Source of the DNA: Gammaproteobacteria bacterium
GTDB lineage: Bacteria; Pseudomonadota; Gammaproteobacteria; Pseudomonadales; Oleiphilaceae
NCBI GenBank assembly: GCA_002747055.1
Contig: PDSQ01000029.1
Span: 100,069-164,068 of the forward strand
Direction of reading: 5' to 3'
Length of the DNA stretch: 64,000 nt
Positions within the stretch are counted from its first letter, which is position 1. Each line of letters begins with the position of its first letter. Positions 1 to 9,840 of this stretch are shown one piece after another. Below the pieces are notes generated by a model. The model was not told the origin of the DNA. It ran no database searches and was given only the letters and a program-made list of their open reading frames with translations. The translations under genes were made by a program, and so were the position numbers.

Positions 1-319
1 TCTGATAGTCAATATTTGCCTGTTCAAGGCGTCGGATCTGCTCGCCAATGGCCCCATAAAGCGAAGGATCACCGCATTGCAGCCTGGCGACGTCCTTGCC
101 TTCGGCATCGGCTTTTTTGATATGCTGAACAATAGTGTCCAAATCCAAAGACGCGGTATCCACTATTAGTTCCGCCTTGTCTGCCACTGACTTCAGTACC
201 TCTTTCGGTATCAGGGAACCGGCATATAAAATCACAGGGCAGTGTTCCAGTATACGCTGCCCTTTTAACGTCATCAGCTCCGGGTCACCCGGGCCGGCAC
301 CAATAAAAAAGACGGTCAT
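1..319 (-). CDS. cobM: Precorrin-4 C11-methyltransferase, N-terminal part (truncated by window edge)
   Basis: Reverse strand reads MTVFFIGAGPGDPELMTLKGQRILEHCPVILYAGSLIPKEV..., a classic CobM/CbiF N-terminus; open to the window edge. Confidence 0.88.
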   Translation of the reverse strand, partial: MTVFFIGAGPGDPELMTLKGQRILEHCPVILYAGSLIPKEVLKSVADKAELIVDTASLDLDTIVQHIKKADAEGKDVARLQCGDPSLYGAIGEQIRRLEQANIDYQ

Positions 320-1107
320 AGTTTTTTCTTATAGCCTCTTGGTGTATAAATCCACTCTTTGTTGCTAGTCACGATATGTCTGGATTCGCCGTTACCAACG
401 CAAACCAACGTAAACATATCGACGTCTTTTGCATCCAGTTTGTTTAATGTTGTGATAGTGATCGACTCGTCTTGCCGAGTCAATTGACGACCTAGAACGA
501 CAGGCGTCGCTGCTGGCCGATATTGCAATAAAATATCTCGCGCATGATTGAGTTGCCAATCCCGCTTTCTAGATACCGGGTTGTAAAACGAGATAACGAA
601 GTCTCCCTGGCCCGCACTATGAATGCGTTTTTCGATGGTCACCCAGGGCGTTAACAAATCAGACAACGAAATTGTGCAGAAATCATGGCCAAGCATGGCT
701 CCGACACGGCTTGCGACGGCTTGCATGGCCGAAATACCGGGTATCACGTCAATATCGATAGCCAGCCATTCAGGATGATCCAATGGCTGGTTTTGCGCTT
801 GCTTCAGAAGCTGTCGATCCAATAACTCGAATACCAGTGTCGCCATGGCGTAAATACCGATATCCCCGCTCGACACCAGGGCTGTCGTTTTACCGCCTGC
901 CGCCAGTTCCAGTGCCAGCTTCGCCCGGGCGGTTTCTTCCCCTAAAGGTAATTCGTGATGTCGCTTGCCCGCACAGACTTCGCCTAACAGATTCAGATAC
1001 AGGCCATATGCCACCAGATCCGAGCTGGCTCGAATGGCTGCAAGTGCCTTCGGAGCGATCAGCAAAGGATCACCGGGGCCGATTCCCACTAAAAACAACT
1101 GAGTCAT
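316..1107 (-). CDS. cobJ: Precorrin-3B C17-methyltransferase
   Basis: 263 aa, MTQLFLVGIGPGDPLLIAPKALAAI..., SAM-dependent tetrapyrrole methylase motifs (DIGIYAM, VIPGISAMQAVASRVGA); overlaps cobM. Confidence 0.9.
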   Translation of the reverse strand: MTQLFLVGIGPGDPLLIAPKALAAIRASSDLVAYGLYLNLLGEVCAGKRHHELPLGEETARAKLALELAAGGKTTALVSSGDIGIYAMATLVFELLDRQLLKQAQNQPLDHPEWLAIDIDVIPGISAMQAVASRVGAMLGHDFCTISLSDLLTPWVTIEKRIHSAGQGDFVISFYNPVSRKRDWQLNHARDILLQYRPAATPVVLGRQLTRQDESITITTLNKLDAKDVDMFTLVCVGNGESRHIVTSNKEWIYTPRGYKKKL

Positions 1108-1163
1108 ATCTGGTTTAGTTCCTGCCTGTCGTTGCGGACTGGTTTATCGTTACATCCTGTTTT

Positions 1164-1979
1164 TTATACATTCTGCTCCTGTTGCCCGGTTCGCCAGGTA
1201 CGGGCAAAACTGCGGGCAATCGAACAAGTGGCATTGCTGGTTTTCTGTTTCGTCAATACCAATTCGGCGGGCGCCGAGGTCGCCTGCTGAGCCGAATACA
1301 ATGCCGCCGATTCGGCAACCCCATAAACACCGAGCAGATTGTAAAGATAGTCGGATTTCTCACTTAATTGCGACTCGACGCTGACCAACTGCTCCTTGCT
1401 CCAGGTGGAATAGGGTATTGCCAGAGATTGGGCCAGATCGATCAATCCCTTCTCATCGGATTTGATATCAATACTGGCAATGCCGCCGATCTGGGACAAA
1501 TGCAGGTTTTTCTGTGCCAGGCATCGCTCCAGCAAAGTGCGCAGCTCGGATTCGGGACACTGTCGTTCGCAACCCATACCAACCATATAAACCGGCTTCA
1601 GGTATGTATCGGCTGTTGTCACAACCAGTTGCGCCTCCAGTTTTTCGGCAATCATGCGCCCCCACTCATTGGCACCCCCCTGGTGCCCGGACAATAACGG
1701 CACGACGAACTGACCTCGTTCGTCCAGCACCAGCACGGCTGGATCTGTATATTTGCTGACCAGTACCGGCGCCAGTGTTCGTATGACGATACCGGTGGCG
1801 CAAATAAAAATCTGTCGTTCGCCGGAACAAAACGAATCCTGCACGGTTTGGGCAAAGGGTTGGGGCCTGTAACAGACAGCGATTGCGTTGTCCTGCTGAT
1901 CAGGCTCAGATGCCAGAATAGCTGCCAATCGTTCCGCCAAACACAGCCCGGCTTCTGTCAACGCAAATACTTTAGTCAC
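1164..1979 (-). CDS. cbiG: Cobalamin biosynthesis protein CbiG (cobalt-precorrin-5A hydrolase)
   Basis: 271 aa; LLSGHQGGANEWGRMIAEKLEAQLVVTTA and VGMGCERQCPESELRTLLERCL are typical CbiG N- and C-domain motifs. Confidence 0.88.
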   Translation of the reverse strand: MTKVFALTEAGLCLAERLAAILASEPDQQDNAIAVCYRPQPFAQTVQDSFCSGERQIFICATGIVIRTLAPVLVSKYTDPAVLVLDERGQFVVPLLSGHQGGANEWGRMIAEKLEAQLVVTTADTYLKPVYMVGMGCERQCPESELRTLLERCLAQKNLHLSQIGGIASIDIKSDEKGLIDLAQSLAIPYSTWSKEQLVSVESQLSEKSDYLYNLLGVYGVAESAALYSAQQATSAPAELVLTKQKTSNATCSIARSFARTWRTGQQEQNV

Positions 1980-2749
1980 TGGTTACGCGCCTCTACAGGC
2001 AAAACGACAAACAACGAAAAATACGGCCCCGGTTCCGATGCTAGTTGCGTCACGTCAGTCACCACGTTCTGGTTATCTCGCCCAATATATTCAAGATAAG
2101 TCGCATCGGCTGATCTTCCGGTGATCTCCAGCAGTTTCAAAATCCTGGGTCGGGCCTGGCCTGCTTTCATAATAACCACGCTGTCATGCTGTCTCAACGC
2201 CTGTTCTATTTGCTGATCCTGGTGCTGTCCGCTGACCACGACACAGGATTCCTTCAGCATCACAAGTGGTTGCAAGACAACACTGGCGGCGGCATTGACG
2301 GACGAAATACCTGGAATGACCTGACAGGGATACTCATCCTGAATCAGCTCAAGCAAATAGCCAAAAGAGCCAAAAAACAGAGGATCGCCTTCACACAGAA
2401 AAACCACATCCTGACCTGAGTTCAATACGTTTTTTATGCGATCTGCGGCACGCTGATAGGCTGTATTCGCCATGGTGCGATCTTTAGCCATGAGTATGTC
2501 AATCGCAATATCGTCTTGTCGATGCTCTGGTATAGCCGCAAAATAGCCTTGCCGTTCCGCCAGCGCCAGTCTGGCAATGGTCTTTGCCTGTGAACCATGG
2601 CTTTTCGAAACAAGATAACTTACTACCGGCGCAGTTTTTATCAGGTTGAAGGCTTTTATCGTCAATAAATCCGGATCGCCCGGGCCTACGCCAACACCAT
2701 AAAAAATGCCGCTTCTACGACTGGCCACTGCATACTTTTGCTCAGTCAT
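1976..2749 (-). CDS. cobI: Precorrin-2 C20-methyltransferase
   Basis: 257 aa; GVGVGPGDPDLLTIKAFNLIKTAPVV and CEGDPLFFGSF motifs. Confidence 0.9.
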   Translation of the reverse strand: MTEQKYAVASRRSGIFYGVGVGPGDPDLLTIKAFNLIKTAPVVSYLVSKSHGSQAKTIARLALAERQGYFAAIPEHRQDDIAIDILMAKDRTMANTAYQRAADRIKNVLNSGQDVVFLCEGDPLFFGSFGYLLELIQDEYPCQVIPGISSVNAAASVVLQPLVMLKESCVVVSGQHQDQQIEQALRQHDSVVIMKAGQARPRILKLLEITGRSADATYLEYIGRDNQNVVTDVTQLASEPGPYFSLFVVLPVEARNQ

Positions 2750-4043
2750 CGGCTAAATCCTGTAGTTTGACCAGCTTATAGAGTGTCACTGGCAGGTGTG
2801 GTCGGTAATACAGGTCGCCGGCCAGCGTTTCACCGCGACTCACCGCAATTTCAAGCGTCTCGAAAACGACTGTCTGGCTGGTCGGTTGCCTGAACCGGGA
2901 GTGATAAAACCCGTATAGCTGTTGCCGGGTCGGTTCAGTCACCGCACTCGCCACGATAATTCCACCCGGCACCAGTCGCTGCCAAACCAGGTCAAGTATT
3001 TCGGGTAATTCGCCACCACTGCCGCCAATAAAGACCTTGTTCGCCAAAGGCAGGCCGTGACAGATTTCCGGTGCTCTGCCGGCAACGATATGCAGGTTAC
3101 TGTCAACCCCAAAGCGTTGTCGATTTTGCTGCAAACAGGCAATGCGCTCCGGATGATGTTCGATACCATAAACCTGTGCGCCTTGCCCCCGTTCTCTGCT
3201 CCAAAACGCAAGCTCTATCGCGACTCCACCGCAGCCTGCCCCAATATCCCAGATACAATCAACTGGCGAAGGTTGCAGCCAGGATAAAATGGCCAATCGA
3301 ACCTCGCGTTTGGTCATCATCCCCTTACCGGCAGATTTATCGGTGACAAACCGGCTGTCTGAAATACCGGGAAACTGTGGAATATAGCCGGTCGATTCCA
3401 GAGTCTGCAAACAGACCACATTTAACGGATCGAAAAGTTGCTGGCGCGCCGCTCCATCAACAAGCTCAACCAGGGAAAACTGACGCACCCGCTCATTCGT
3501 ATAGCCCAGCTTTTCGCAGACAGTCAGCAACGCAGATTCAAAGCCACGCTGAAAACACACTCTAGCGATGGCTTGCGCAGAACTGTGCTGATCAGTCAGC
3601 AAAACATAACGTTTATTCGGTTGCAGCCTGGCTACCAGCGTGTCCGGTGGCCGACCATGCAATGAAATCACCTCAACATCCTGCAATGACCAGCCCAGGC
3701 GATGACAGGCCACTTGGATACTGGATAGGCCTGGATAAAAAGACACTTGATGCTGATCCGGAAAGGTATTTTGTACCCATTTGCCGATACCAAAAAACAA
3801 CGGATCACCGGAAGCCAGCAAAGCGATGGATTCACCTTGTTTTAAATAGATAGCCAATTGTTTTTGCAGTACCAAAAGTTTTGGCAATAGCTCGATACGC
3901 TGATTATCGGACAGCCAGCGGCGAACTGTATGTAATTGCCTTTCGGCACCAATTACACGATCTGCCGATTGCAACGCAACCAGAGCCGGCCGATCCAGAT
4001 TCGCCTGTTCCGCAACACCAAGACCAATCACATGCAAGGGCAT
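2742..4043 (-). CDS. cobL: Precorrin-6Y C5,15-methyltransferase (decarboxylating), CbiE-CbiT fusion
   Basis: N-terminal tetrapyrrole methylase (MPLHVIGLGV, SGDPLFFGIGKW) fused to a CbiT-like SAM methyltransferase (TKREVRLAILSWLQPSPVDCIWDIGAGCGGVAIE); internal start at 4043 preferred over ORF start 4067. Confidence 0.9.
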   Translation of the reverse strand: MPLHVIGLGVAEQANLDRPALVALQSADRVIGAERQLHTVRRWLSDNQRIELLPKLLVLQKQLAIYLKQGESIALLASGDPLFFGIGKWVQNTFPDQHQVSFYPGLSSIQVACHRLGWSLQDVEVISLHGRPPDTLVARLQPNKRYVLLTDQHSSAQAIARVCFQRGFESALLTVCEKLGYTNERVRQFSLVELVDGAARQQLFDPLNVVCLQTLESTGYIPQFPGISDSRFVTDKSAGKGMMTKREVRLAILSWLQPSPVDCIWDIGAGCGGVAIELAFWSRERGQGAQVYGIEHHPERIACLQQNRQRFGVDSNLHIVAGRAPEICHGLPLANKVFIGGSGGELPEILDLVWQRLVPGGIIVASAVTEPTRQQLYGFYHSRFRQPTSQTVVFETLEIAVSRGETLAGDLYYRPHLPVTLYKLVKLQDLADD

Positions 4044-4687
4044 CAATACCACTCTCCGTAATTGCATCGTAACAGTGCGTTACACGCCGCCGCCGTCACC
4101 GCACTGCCACCCTGTCGACCCGCCAGGGTGATACATTCGACCCCCAGTTCCCTATGGGCCTGCCAAAGTGCCTGCTTGGCTTCAGCGGCACCGACAAAGC
4201 CGACCGGCATGCCAATAATCAGTGAGGGCTGGTTAACCTCACCCTGCTCCAGCATTTCCAGCAGCCTGAACAACGCGGTCGGGGCATTGCCAATCAATAC
4301 CAGGCTGTTTTTCAAAAAGGGTTGCCAGGCGGTTAACGCCGCCATCGAACGGGTCTCAGCGCGTTTTTTTGCGCGTGCTATCGTGTCACTATCATTGACA
4401 AAACACATCGGCTCACGTCTGACCATACGCTTGGTAATGCCTTGTTTTACCATCTCAACGTCGCACAAGATCGGTCGGTTCTGCCGCAACGCAGCGCAGC
4501 CTTGTTTACAGGCATCAGCGCTAAACAATACCTTTTCGGCCAGTTCCGGCATAGCCAGACTATGCACAATGCGCATCACTACCTGTTGTTCTGTTTTATC
4601 GAAACGATCCAGATCGATAAGCTGCCGAATCATCCGGAAACTTTGACGTTCTATCGCTCCAGGCTCTGCCTGATAATCATAAGGCAT
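4043..4687 (-). CDS. cobH: Precorrin-8X methylmutase
   Basis: IERQSFRMIRQLIDLDRF, IGNAPTALFRLLEM, IGMPVGFVGAAEAKQAL, CobH/CbiC signatures. Confidence 0.92.
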   Translation of the reverse strand: MPYDYQAEPGAIERQSFRMIRQLIDLDRFDKTEQQVVMRIVHSLAMPELAEKVLFSADACKQGCAALRQNRPILCDVEMVKQGITKRMVRREPMCFVNDSDTIARAKKRAETRSMAALTAWQPFLKNSLVLIGNAPTALFRLLEMLEQGEVNQPSLIIGMPVGFVGAAEAKQALWQAHRELGVECITLAGRQGGSAVTAAACNALLRCNYGEWY

Positions 4688-5516
4688 GATGATTTCCTAT
4701 ATCCAGGTCGACTGGATGGGTTTTAGAATTGTGCAGATAGCGAGATTGATAAAGCACATTTGCCAGATAGACCAGGCATTGATCGATGGAATTAAAACAC
4801 GGATCAACCGGCGGCAATACAGGTCGATTTTGCATGATGACCGCAACACCCAACTCCCGTGCCGCTGTCAGCTTGGCTCGCGTGGCATCGCCGCCGCTGT
4901 TTTTGGTCACCAGACAATCTATGGCATTGGTTTTTAGCAAGCGTCTTTCAGACTCGACATCAAAAGGCCCGGTGGCCTGAATCCAAATCATATTTTCAGG
5001 TAACGCGATCGATAATGGTGTGGCGGTGCGCAATAACAACTTGCCTGATTTTTTCGTCGAAATAACGTCAGTTAGCCGTGTTAACTTATCCTGATCAAGC
5101 TGGCCAACAGTGAGTAAAATACGCGTAAAATCGACACTCTTGTCAACCACCTCGGCCCAGGATGACACCGGCAACCAATGGTCGTCCGGTTCAGCGATCC
5201 AGGGATCACGCAAAAAACGCCAATAGGGTAACGCCATCGCTTGGCATACCTGCATCGCTGTCAGGCTAATTTTGACCGCATAGGGATGGGTCATATCCAG
5301 AACAGCATGAATCCCGGCAGACGCTATATACGCCGCAAGACCACCATATTGTGTAAAACCACCGGAAATCACCAGGCAGGGTACATCAGGCTGTCGCACC
5401 AGGCCGGCGACACTGTAAACCAGGGTATGTTGCTGGTGATCGAACAAAGCCTGTCGATAAGCCCGTCGAGCAAACACACGGGCTTCATTAGTGCCACCAA
5501 GCAACAGAATATTCAT
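4677..5516 (-). CDS. cobK: Precorrin-6A reductase
   Basis: MNILLLGGTNEARVFARR..., DMTHPYAVKIS, VTKNSGGDATRAKLTAARELGVAVIMQNRP, CobK/CbiJ motifs. Confidence 0.9.
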   Translation of the reverse strand: MNILLLGGTNEARVFARRAYRQALFDHQQHTLVYSVAGLVRQPDVPCLVISGGFTQYGGLAAYIASAGIHAVLDMTHPYAVKISLTAMQVCQAMALPYWRFLRDPWIAEPDDHWLPVSSWAEVVDKSVDFTRILLTVGQLDQDKLTRLTDVISTKKSGKLLLRTATPLSIALPENMIWIQATGPFDVESERRLLKTNAIDCLVTKNSGGDATRAKLTAARELGVAVIMQNRPVLPPVDPCFNSIDQCLVYLANVLYQSRYLHNSKTHPVDLDIGNHHAL

Positions 5517-6631
5517 AATACCGCCTCAACAGCCGAACCAATCAACCAGCCTTGTCGGTCTACCGCAAACACTTCTAATGTCACCGCATTTTCTGGCCAC
5601 TTCCCGAGCACGCGTCGAGCTTGCCTGAGTGCCGCATTGCAGACTTCGTCACCAATGGCAATGTCAGCAGCCAGACAGAGTTGATACACCTGCATACTGG
5701 TATTGGCCTTGGCAATTTTGCTAAGCAAGTCTTTATCTGCATTCAGGGTGCTGGCAATTCGTGCCAACTGGTCAAAATCAATGGATGACGAGCGGCTATT
5801 CAAATCCATATGGCCATTGGCCAGTTTGCTGATTTTGCCAAAGCCACCACATATCGACACTTTCGGAACCGGAACTTTACGCAGATGCTTTAACAGAGCA
5901 CCAACAAAGTCGCCCATTTCAATCAGCGCCATGTCGTCCAGATTGTATCGGCTCTTGATAGCCGCTTCGCTGGTACTGCCCGTAGTGGCAGCGATGTGGC
6001 TCAATCCGTTGGCGTTGGCCACTTCAATGCCTTGCCGAATAGACGCAATATAAGCGGCACAGGAATAGGGCCTGACAATGCCAGTCGTGCCAAGAATGGA
6101 CAAGCCATCCAGAATGCCGAGCTTCGGGTTCATGGTTTTGCGTGCCAGACTTGCGCCGTTACACACACCCACGGCAACTTTGAAACCACCGGAATACCGA
6201 TATACCTCGCGCGCATTGCGCAGATGCGATTGCATCATCTGTCGTGGCACCGGATTGATCGCCGGCTCGCCTACATCGAGCACCAGACCTTTTCTGGTTA
6301 CTGTCCCAACTCCTGGTGCCGACAAAAATGTCACGCCCGGGTCAGCCACTAGATACAGCTCAACAAATACCCGTGCGCCATGGGTGACATCCGGGTCGTC
6401 ACCGGCGTTTTTAACGGTCGTCGTGCGAATACTTCGTTGTCTATCAAGGCATTCATAACTTTCGATTGGCAAGGATACCACTTTGCCTTTCGGCAAGGTG
6501 ATTTCGACCTTGTCCGGTCGTTTGCCCGCCAACAGCGCCTGAGCGGCAGCGACACAACAGGCGGTCGCACATGAACCTGTGGTCAAACCGGTGCGCAATG
6601 GACGTGGTATTTCACTACTTTCGGGCCACAT
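5513..6631 (-). CDS. cbiD: Cobalt-precorrin-5B C1-methyltransferase CbiD
   Basis: LRTGLTTGSCATACCVAAAQALL, VKNAGDDPDVTHGA, ILGTTGIVRPYS, CbiD signatures. Confidence 0.92.
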   Translation of the reverse strand: MWPESSEIPRPLRTGLTTGSCATACCVAAAQALLAGKRPDKVEITLPKGKVVSLPIESYECLDRQRSIRTTTVKNAGDDPDVTHGARVFVELYLVADPGVTFLSAPGVGTVTRKGLVLDVGEPAINPVPRQMMQSHLRNAREVYRYSGGFKVAVGVCNGASLARKTMNPKLGILDGLSILGTTGIVRPYSCAAYIASIRQGIEVANANGLSHIAATTGSTSEAAIKSRYNLDDMALIEMGDFVGALLKHLRKVPVPKVSICGGFGKISKLANGHMDLNSRSSSIDFDQLARIASTLNADKDLLSKIAKANTSMQVYQLCLAADIAIGDEVCNAALRQARRVLGKWPENAVTLEVFAVDRQGWLIGSAVEAVL

Positions 6632-6636
6632 GGCAA

Positions 6637-8016
6637 TTACCCGGGCGATCGCTCTTGACAGGATAAACCCTGTCCGCTGTTCAAAAAGAGCGCGGCAATG
6701 GCTTCAGGATTGGATGGAAAAAACAGGTGTAAATAACTGGCGGTCAAACTGCCGACTCGGTAAATGGCTTCACCCGGCGCAAGATGACGCTGCCTGCGAC
6801 AGTGCGCAACGGGTTCAGGTGTATTGGCACTTCGAGAACGATGGTGCGCGTGCCCCCTGACCTCGCCTTCCGGCAAACAGGCGGTCTGCATTCCCTGACA
6901 CCCCCGTTTACCGCACATGGCGCCCTCACCGGGCATCAATGCCGCCATCGGATAACAGTGATCATCCAGGTCGGTCAGCGTTTCCAGACAATACAAAAAA
7001 CCACCACACTCGGCCAATACAGGTTTGCCTGAGCGATGAAATTGTTGTACCGAAACGCGCATACTTTGATTCTGACCTAACATCCGGGCATATAGCTCGG
7101 GATAGCCCCCCGGCAACCAGAGCGCATCTGCCATCGGCACTGCCCGACCGGTAGAGGGAGAAAAAAATTGGTAACTTGCACCAAGCTGTTCCAGTAACTG
7201 TAAATTGGCATCATAAATAAAGCTGAAAGCGGCGTCCTTGGCGATGGCGATATGTCTGCCTGCCAACAGTTTGTCGGGTTTTACCAGTTCTGCCGAGCGA
7301 AACGAGACGGATGCGGGTGAATTCATCACGGGTTGGTCACCAATCAGCGCCGCGCCTTTTTCAAATCGAATTTCCAGCTCTTCAGGCACTTCGTCGGCCT
7401 GCACCAAACCAAGATGCCGTTGCGGCAACGCCACATCGCCATCTGCGGGAAAGGTTGCCAGCAAAGGCACATCCGGGGGCAGTGCTTCTCTGATCAATGC
7501 TTCGTGTCTTGTGGTACTGCAATAATTGGCAATCAACCCTGACACCTCGATATCTGATCGGTACCGGGCCAGACCGGTCGCAATCGCGCCCGCGGTTTGC
7601 GCTGTCCCTTTGACATTCAAGACAATAACCACGGGGATATTGAAGCGGGCCGCCAAATCCGCACTGGAAGGGGTGCCATCAAACAACCCCATTGCCCCTT
7701 CGACTATAATCAAATCCGCTTCCAGCGCCGCCTCGAATAGCTTTTGTCGACAATAGGCTTCGCCGGCCATCCATAGATCCAGCAGTTCAACCTGGTTTCC
7801 CGACGCTTGCGCCAGAATCTGCGGGTCAAGGTAATCCGGGCCAGTTTTGAACACCCGTACATGCTTGCCCTGGTTACGATACGCTCTGGCGATGGCCGCG
7901 GTTACCGTTGTCTTGCCTTCTCCGGAACTCGGCGCCACAAGAAAAATGGCCGGACAGGCTGCGACTGACGAGATGCCAGACATATGAGTGGTCGTGGTGT
8001 TCGTCATACCGTCCAT
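6637..8016 (-). CDS. cbiA: Cobyrinate a,c-diamide synthase (CbiA/CobB)
   Basis: P-loop APSSGEGKTTVTAAIARAY, VEGAMGLFDG, GGYPELYA, ECGGFLYCLE. Confidence 0.9.
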   Translation of the reverse strand: MDGMTNTTTTHMSGISSVAACPAIFLVAPSSGEGKTTVTAAIARAYRNQGKHVRVFKTGPDYLDPQILAQASGNQVELLDLWMAGEAYCRQKLFEAALEADLIIVEGAMGLFDGTPSSADLAARFNIPVVIVLNVKGTAQTAGAIATGLARYRSDIEVSGLIANYCSTTRHEALIREALPPDVPLLATFPADGDVALPQRHLGLVQADEVPEELEIRFEKGAALIGDQPVMNSPASVSFRSAELVKPDKLLAGRHIAIAKDAAFSFIYDANLQLLEQLGASYQFFSPSTGRAVPMADALWLPGGYPELYARMLGQNQSMRVSVQQFHRSGKPVLAECGGFLYCLETLTDLDDHCYPMAALMPGEGAMCGKRGCQGMQTACLPEGEVRGHAHHRSRSANTPEPVAHCRRQRHLAPGEAIYRVGSLTASYLHLFFPSNPEAIAALFLNSGQGLSCQERSPG

Positions 8017-9824
8017 CCAGGCGTTTGCGTATCAAACGAAACGAGTTGTCTGAGCGAAATATAGAGTGCGCCTAGCTGACTGGCAAACACCCTGCCACGT
8101 CCACGCGGTATGGGTGCCTGCTCGATGTCCACCCAGATGCATTCTCCGGGCAGATGAACTGGGCCAAGTATTTCTCTACTCCGCCCGTCTGAAACGATAT
8201 AGATACGTAAATCAAGTGCCGGATATTTTCGATGCATCCCAGCGCCGTAATCAGAAACCTCGTTGATTGCCTTTAGCAGCGGCGTTCCACCACCGGCAGT
8301 CAATCGTTCCAACCATGTTTCAATATGTTTTGGCGCTCTTATTTTAGCCATTAACGACATCACCTGGTCATTGCCAAAGCCAAACACTGCAAGCTGCTCC
8401 CGGCTCAGATAAGCCTTTTTGGCGATTGCCGCAACCACTCCTTTAGCCCGAGAAAAAACATCCCCCTGCAAAGTGGAACCCGAAGTATCGACCAGCACGA
8501 TATGCAATGTCGATTGACCCAGCTTGCGTTTGCGCATAACGAGGTTTTCCGGCGGCCATTGCCCCCGACTACCCAGCAAACTGGCAAACCAGTCGGGCAA
8601 TCGGCCCCGAATGTTGGCGACCTGCCTGCCTGATGCGGACTGGCCTCGGCATGGGGCAAAAAGTGTCTCCGGCAAAACCGGTTTTCGGTTTGTATCGTGA
8701 ATGACAGAACGAGTGGGAATTTCTGTTTTCGGAGCCAAAATGCCGGGTCTGCGCATTGGCTCCATACTTCCCCAGTCACTTTCTTCGGAGTCACCTGACG
8801 CGTTTTGTCGATGTGAATCGTCGGGTCGTTCGAATCCATTACCGAACGGTTTCTGTTCGGCTGTCGCCTGATTTTTTTTAGCGCCAGGGTGAGACGGCGG
8901 TGACGACGAGCTCTGACGGCGACGATGGTTTAAGACAAGTTCCGCGACAGCTTCGATATCTTCGCACATCACCTCGGAGCGACCCTCCCAGGCAGCATGC
9001 GCCAATGCCGCCCGATGCCAGACGATATCCGCTCTCAAACCATCCACTGCAGCCTGTTCACACCGTTCTGCAATAGCTACTCGGGCTGACTCTGAACAGA
9101 CCACTGACTTTAACCGGTCTTTGGCTGCGGCAATCCGGGCGATGAGTGCCCTTTGCCGTTCCGCATAATCGAGCACAAATGCTTGCGGATTTGCGTCAAA
9201 GGCTTCACGGGCTTTAACGATCGCGACACGCTCTGCCACTTGGTATCGATTATTCAGGACAACAGACAAACCAAAACGGTCGAGAAGCTGGGTGCGAAGT
9301 TCGCCTTCATCCGGATTCATGGTTCCAACCAGAACGAAATCGGCGGCATGCTGATGACTAATGCCATCGCGCTCGATATAGTTGACACCGCTGGCAGCGA
9401 CATCCAGTAACAGGTCAACCAGATTATCAGGCAACAGATTCACTTCATCGACATATAACACGCCATTGTGGGCCTTGCTCAAAAGACCAGGGCTGAAAGC
9501 CAGTTGTTTCTCGTTCAGCACTTTTTCCAGATTGAGCGTACCAGTCACCATTTCCTCACTGGCACCCAGGGGCAGTGTAACGAATCGAGAGATTGCCTTC
9601 GTATCCTGCCCGCTGTCCGCTGGGCTGCCAGTGTGGTGCGGCGCGACAAGGGCCGCCAAGCCTCTTGCCAGCGTCGATTTGGCACTGCCTCTGGGACCAC
9701 TGATCACGACACCACCGATTGCGGGATCAATGGCCACCAGCACGAGTGCCAGTTTAAACCGGGCCTGGCCAATGACGGCACTAAACGGCATTTCGGGACG
9801 ACCGGGATCATAAGTATGGGGCAT
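8004..9824 (-). CDS. Magnesium/cobalt-chelatase-like protein, fused AAA+ (ChlI/BchI-like) and VWA (ChlD/BchD-like) domains
   Basis: 606 aa; AAA+ GPRGSAKSTLARGLAALV, LYVDEVNLLPDNLVDLLLDVAASG; C-terminal VWA MIDAS VDTSGST ... GGGTPLL ... VSDGR. Confidence 0.88.
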   Translation of the reverse strand: MPHTYDPGRPEMPFSAVIGQARFKLALVLVAIDPAIGGVVISGPRGSAKSTLARGLAALVAPHHTGSPADSGQDTKAISRFVTLPLGASEEMVTGTLNLEKVLNEKQLAFSPGLLSKAHNGVLYVDEVNLLPDNLVDLLLDVAASGVNYIERDGISHQHAADFVLVGTMNPDEGELRTQLLDRFGLSVVLNNRYQVAERVAIVKAREAFDANPQAFVLDYAERQRALIARIAAAKDRLKSVVCSESARVAIAERCEQAAVDGLRADIVWHRAALAHAAWEGRSEVMCEDIEAVAELVLNHRRRQSSSSPPSHPGAKKNQATAEQKPFGNGFERPDDSHRQNASGDSEESDWGSMEPMRRPGILAPKTEIPTRSVIHDTNRKPVLPETLFAPCRGQSASGRQVANIRGRLPDWFASLLGSRGQWPPENLVMRKRKLGQSTLHIVLVDTSGSTLQGDVFSRAKGVVAAIAKKAYLSREQLAVFGFGNDQVMSLMAKIRAPKHIETWLERLTAGGGTPLLKAINEVSDYGAGMHRKYPALDLRIYIVSDGRSREILGPVHLPGECIWVDIEQAPIPRGRGRVFASQLGALYISLRQLVSFDTQTPGWTV

Positions 9825-9840
9825 GCCGGCAACACTCTAT

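Noticed and set aside
783-1118. Plus-strand ORF of 111 aa antisense to cobJ (and many similar antisense ORFs, e.g. 4062-4646, 5996-6458, 53422-53836)
   Set aside because: They lie wholly within strongly supported genes on the other strand and their translations are low-complexity or Arg/Pro/Ser-biased, unlike real proteins
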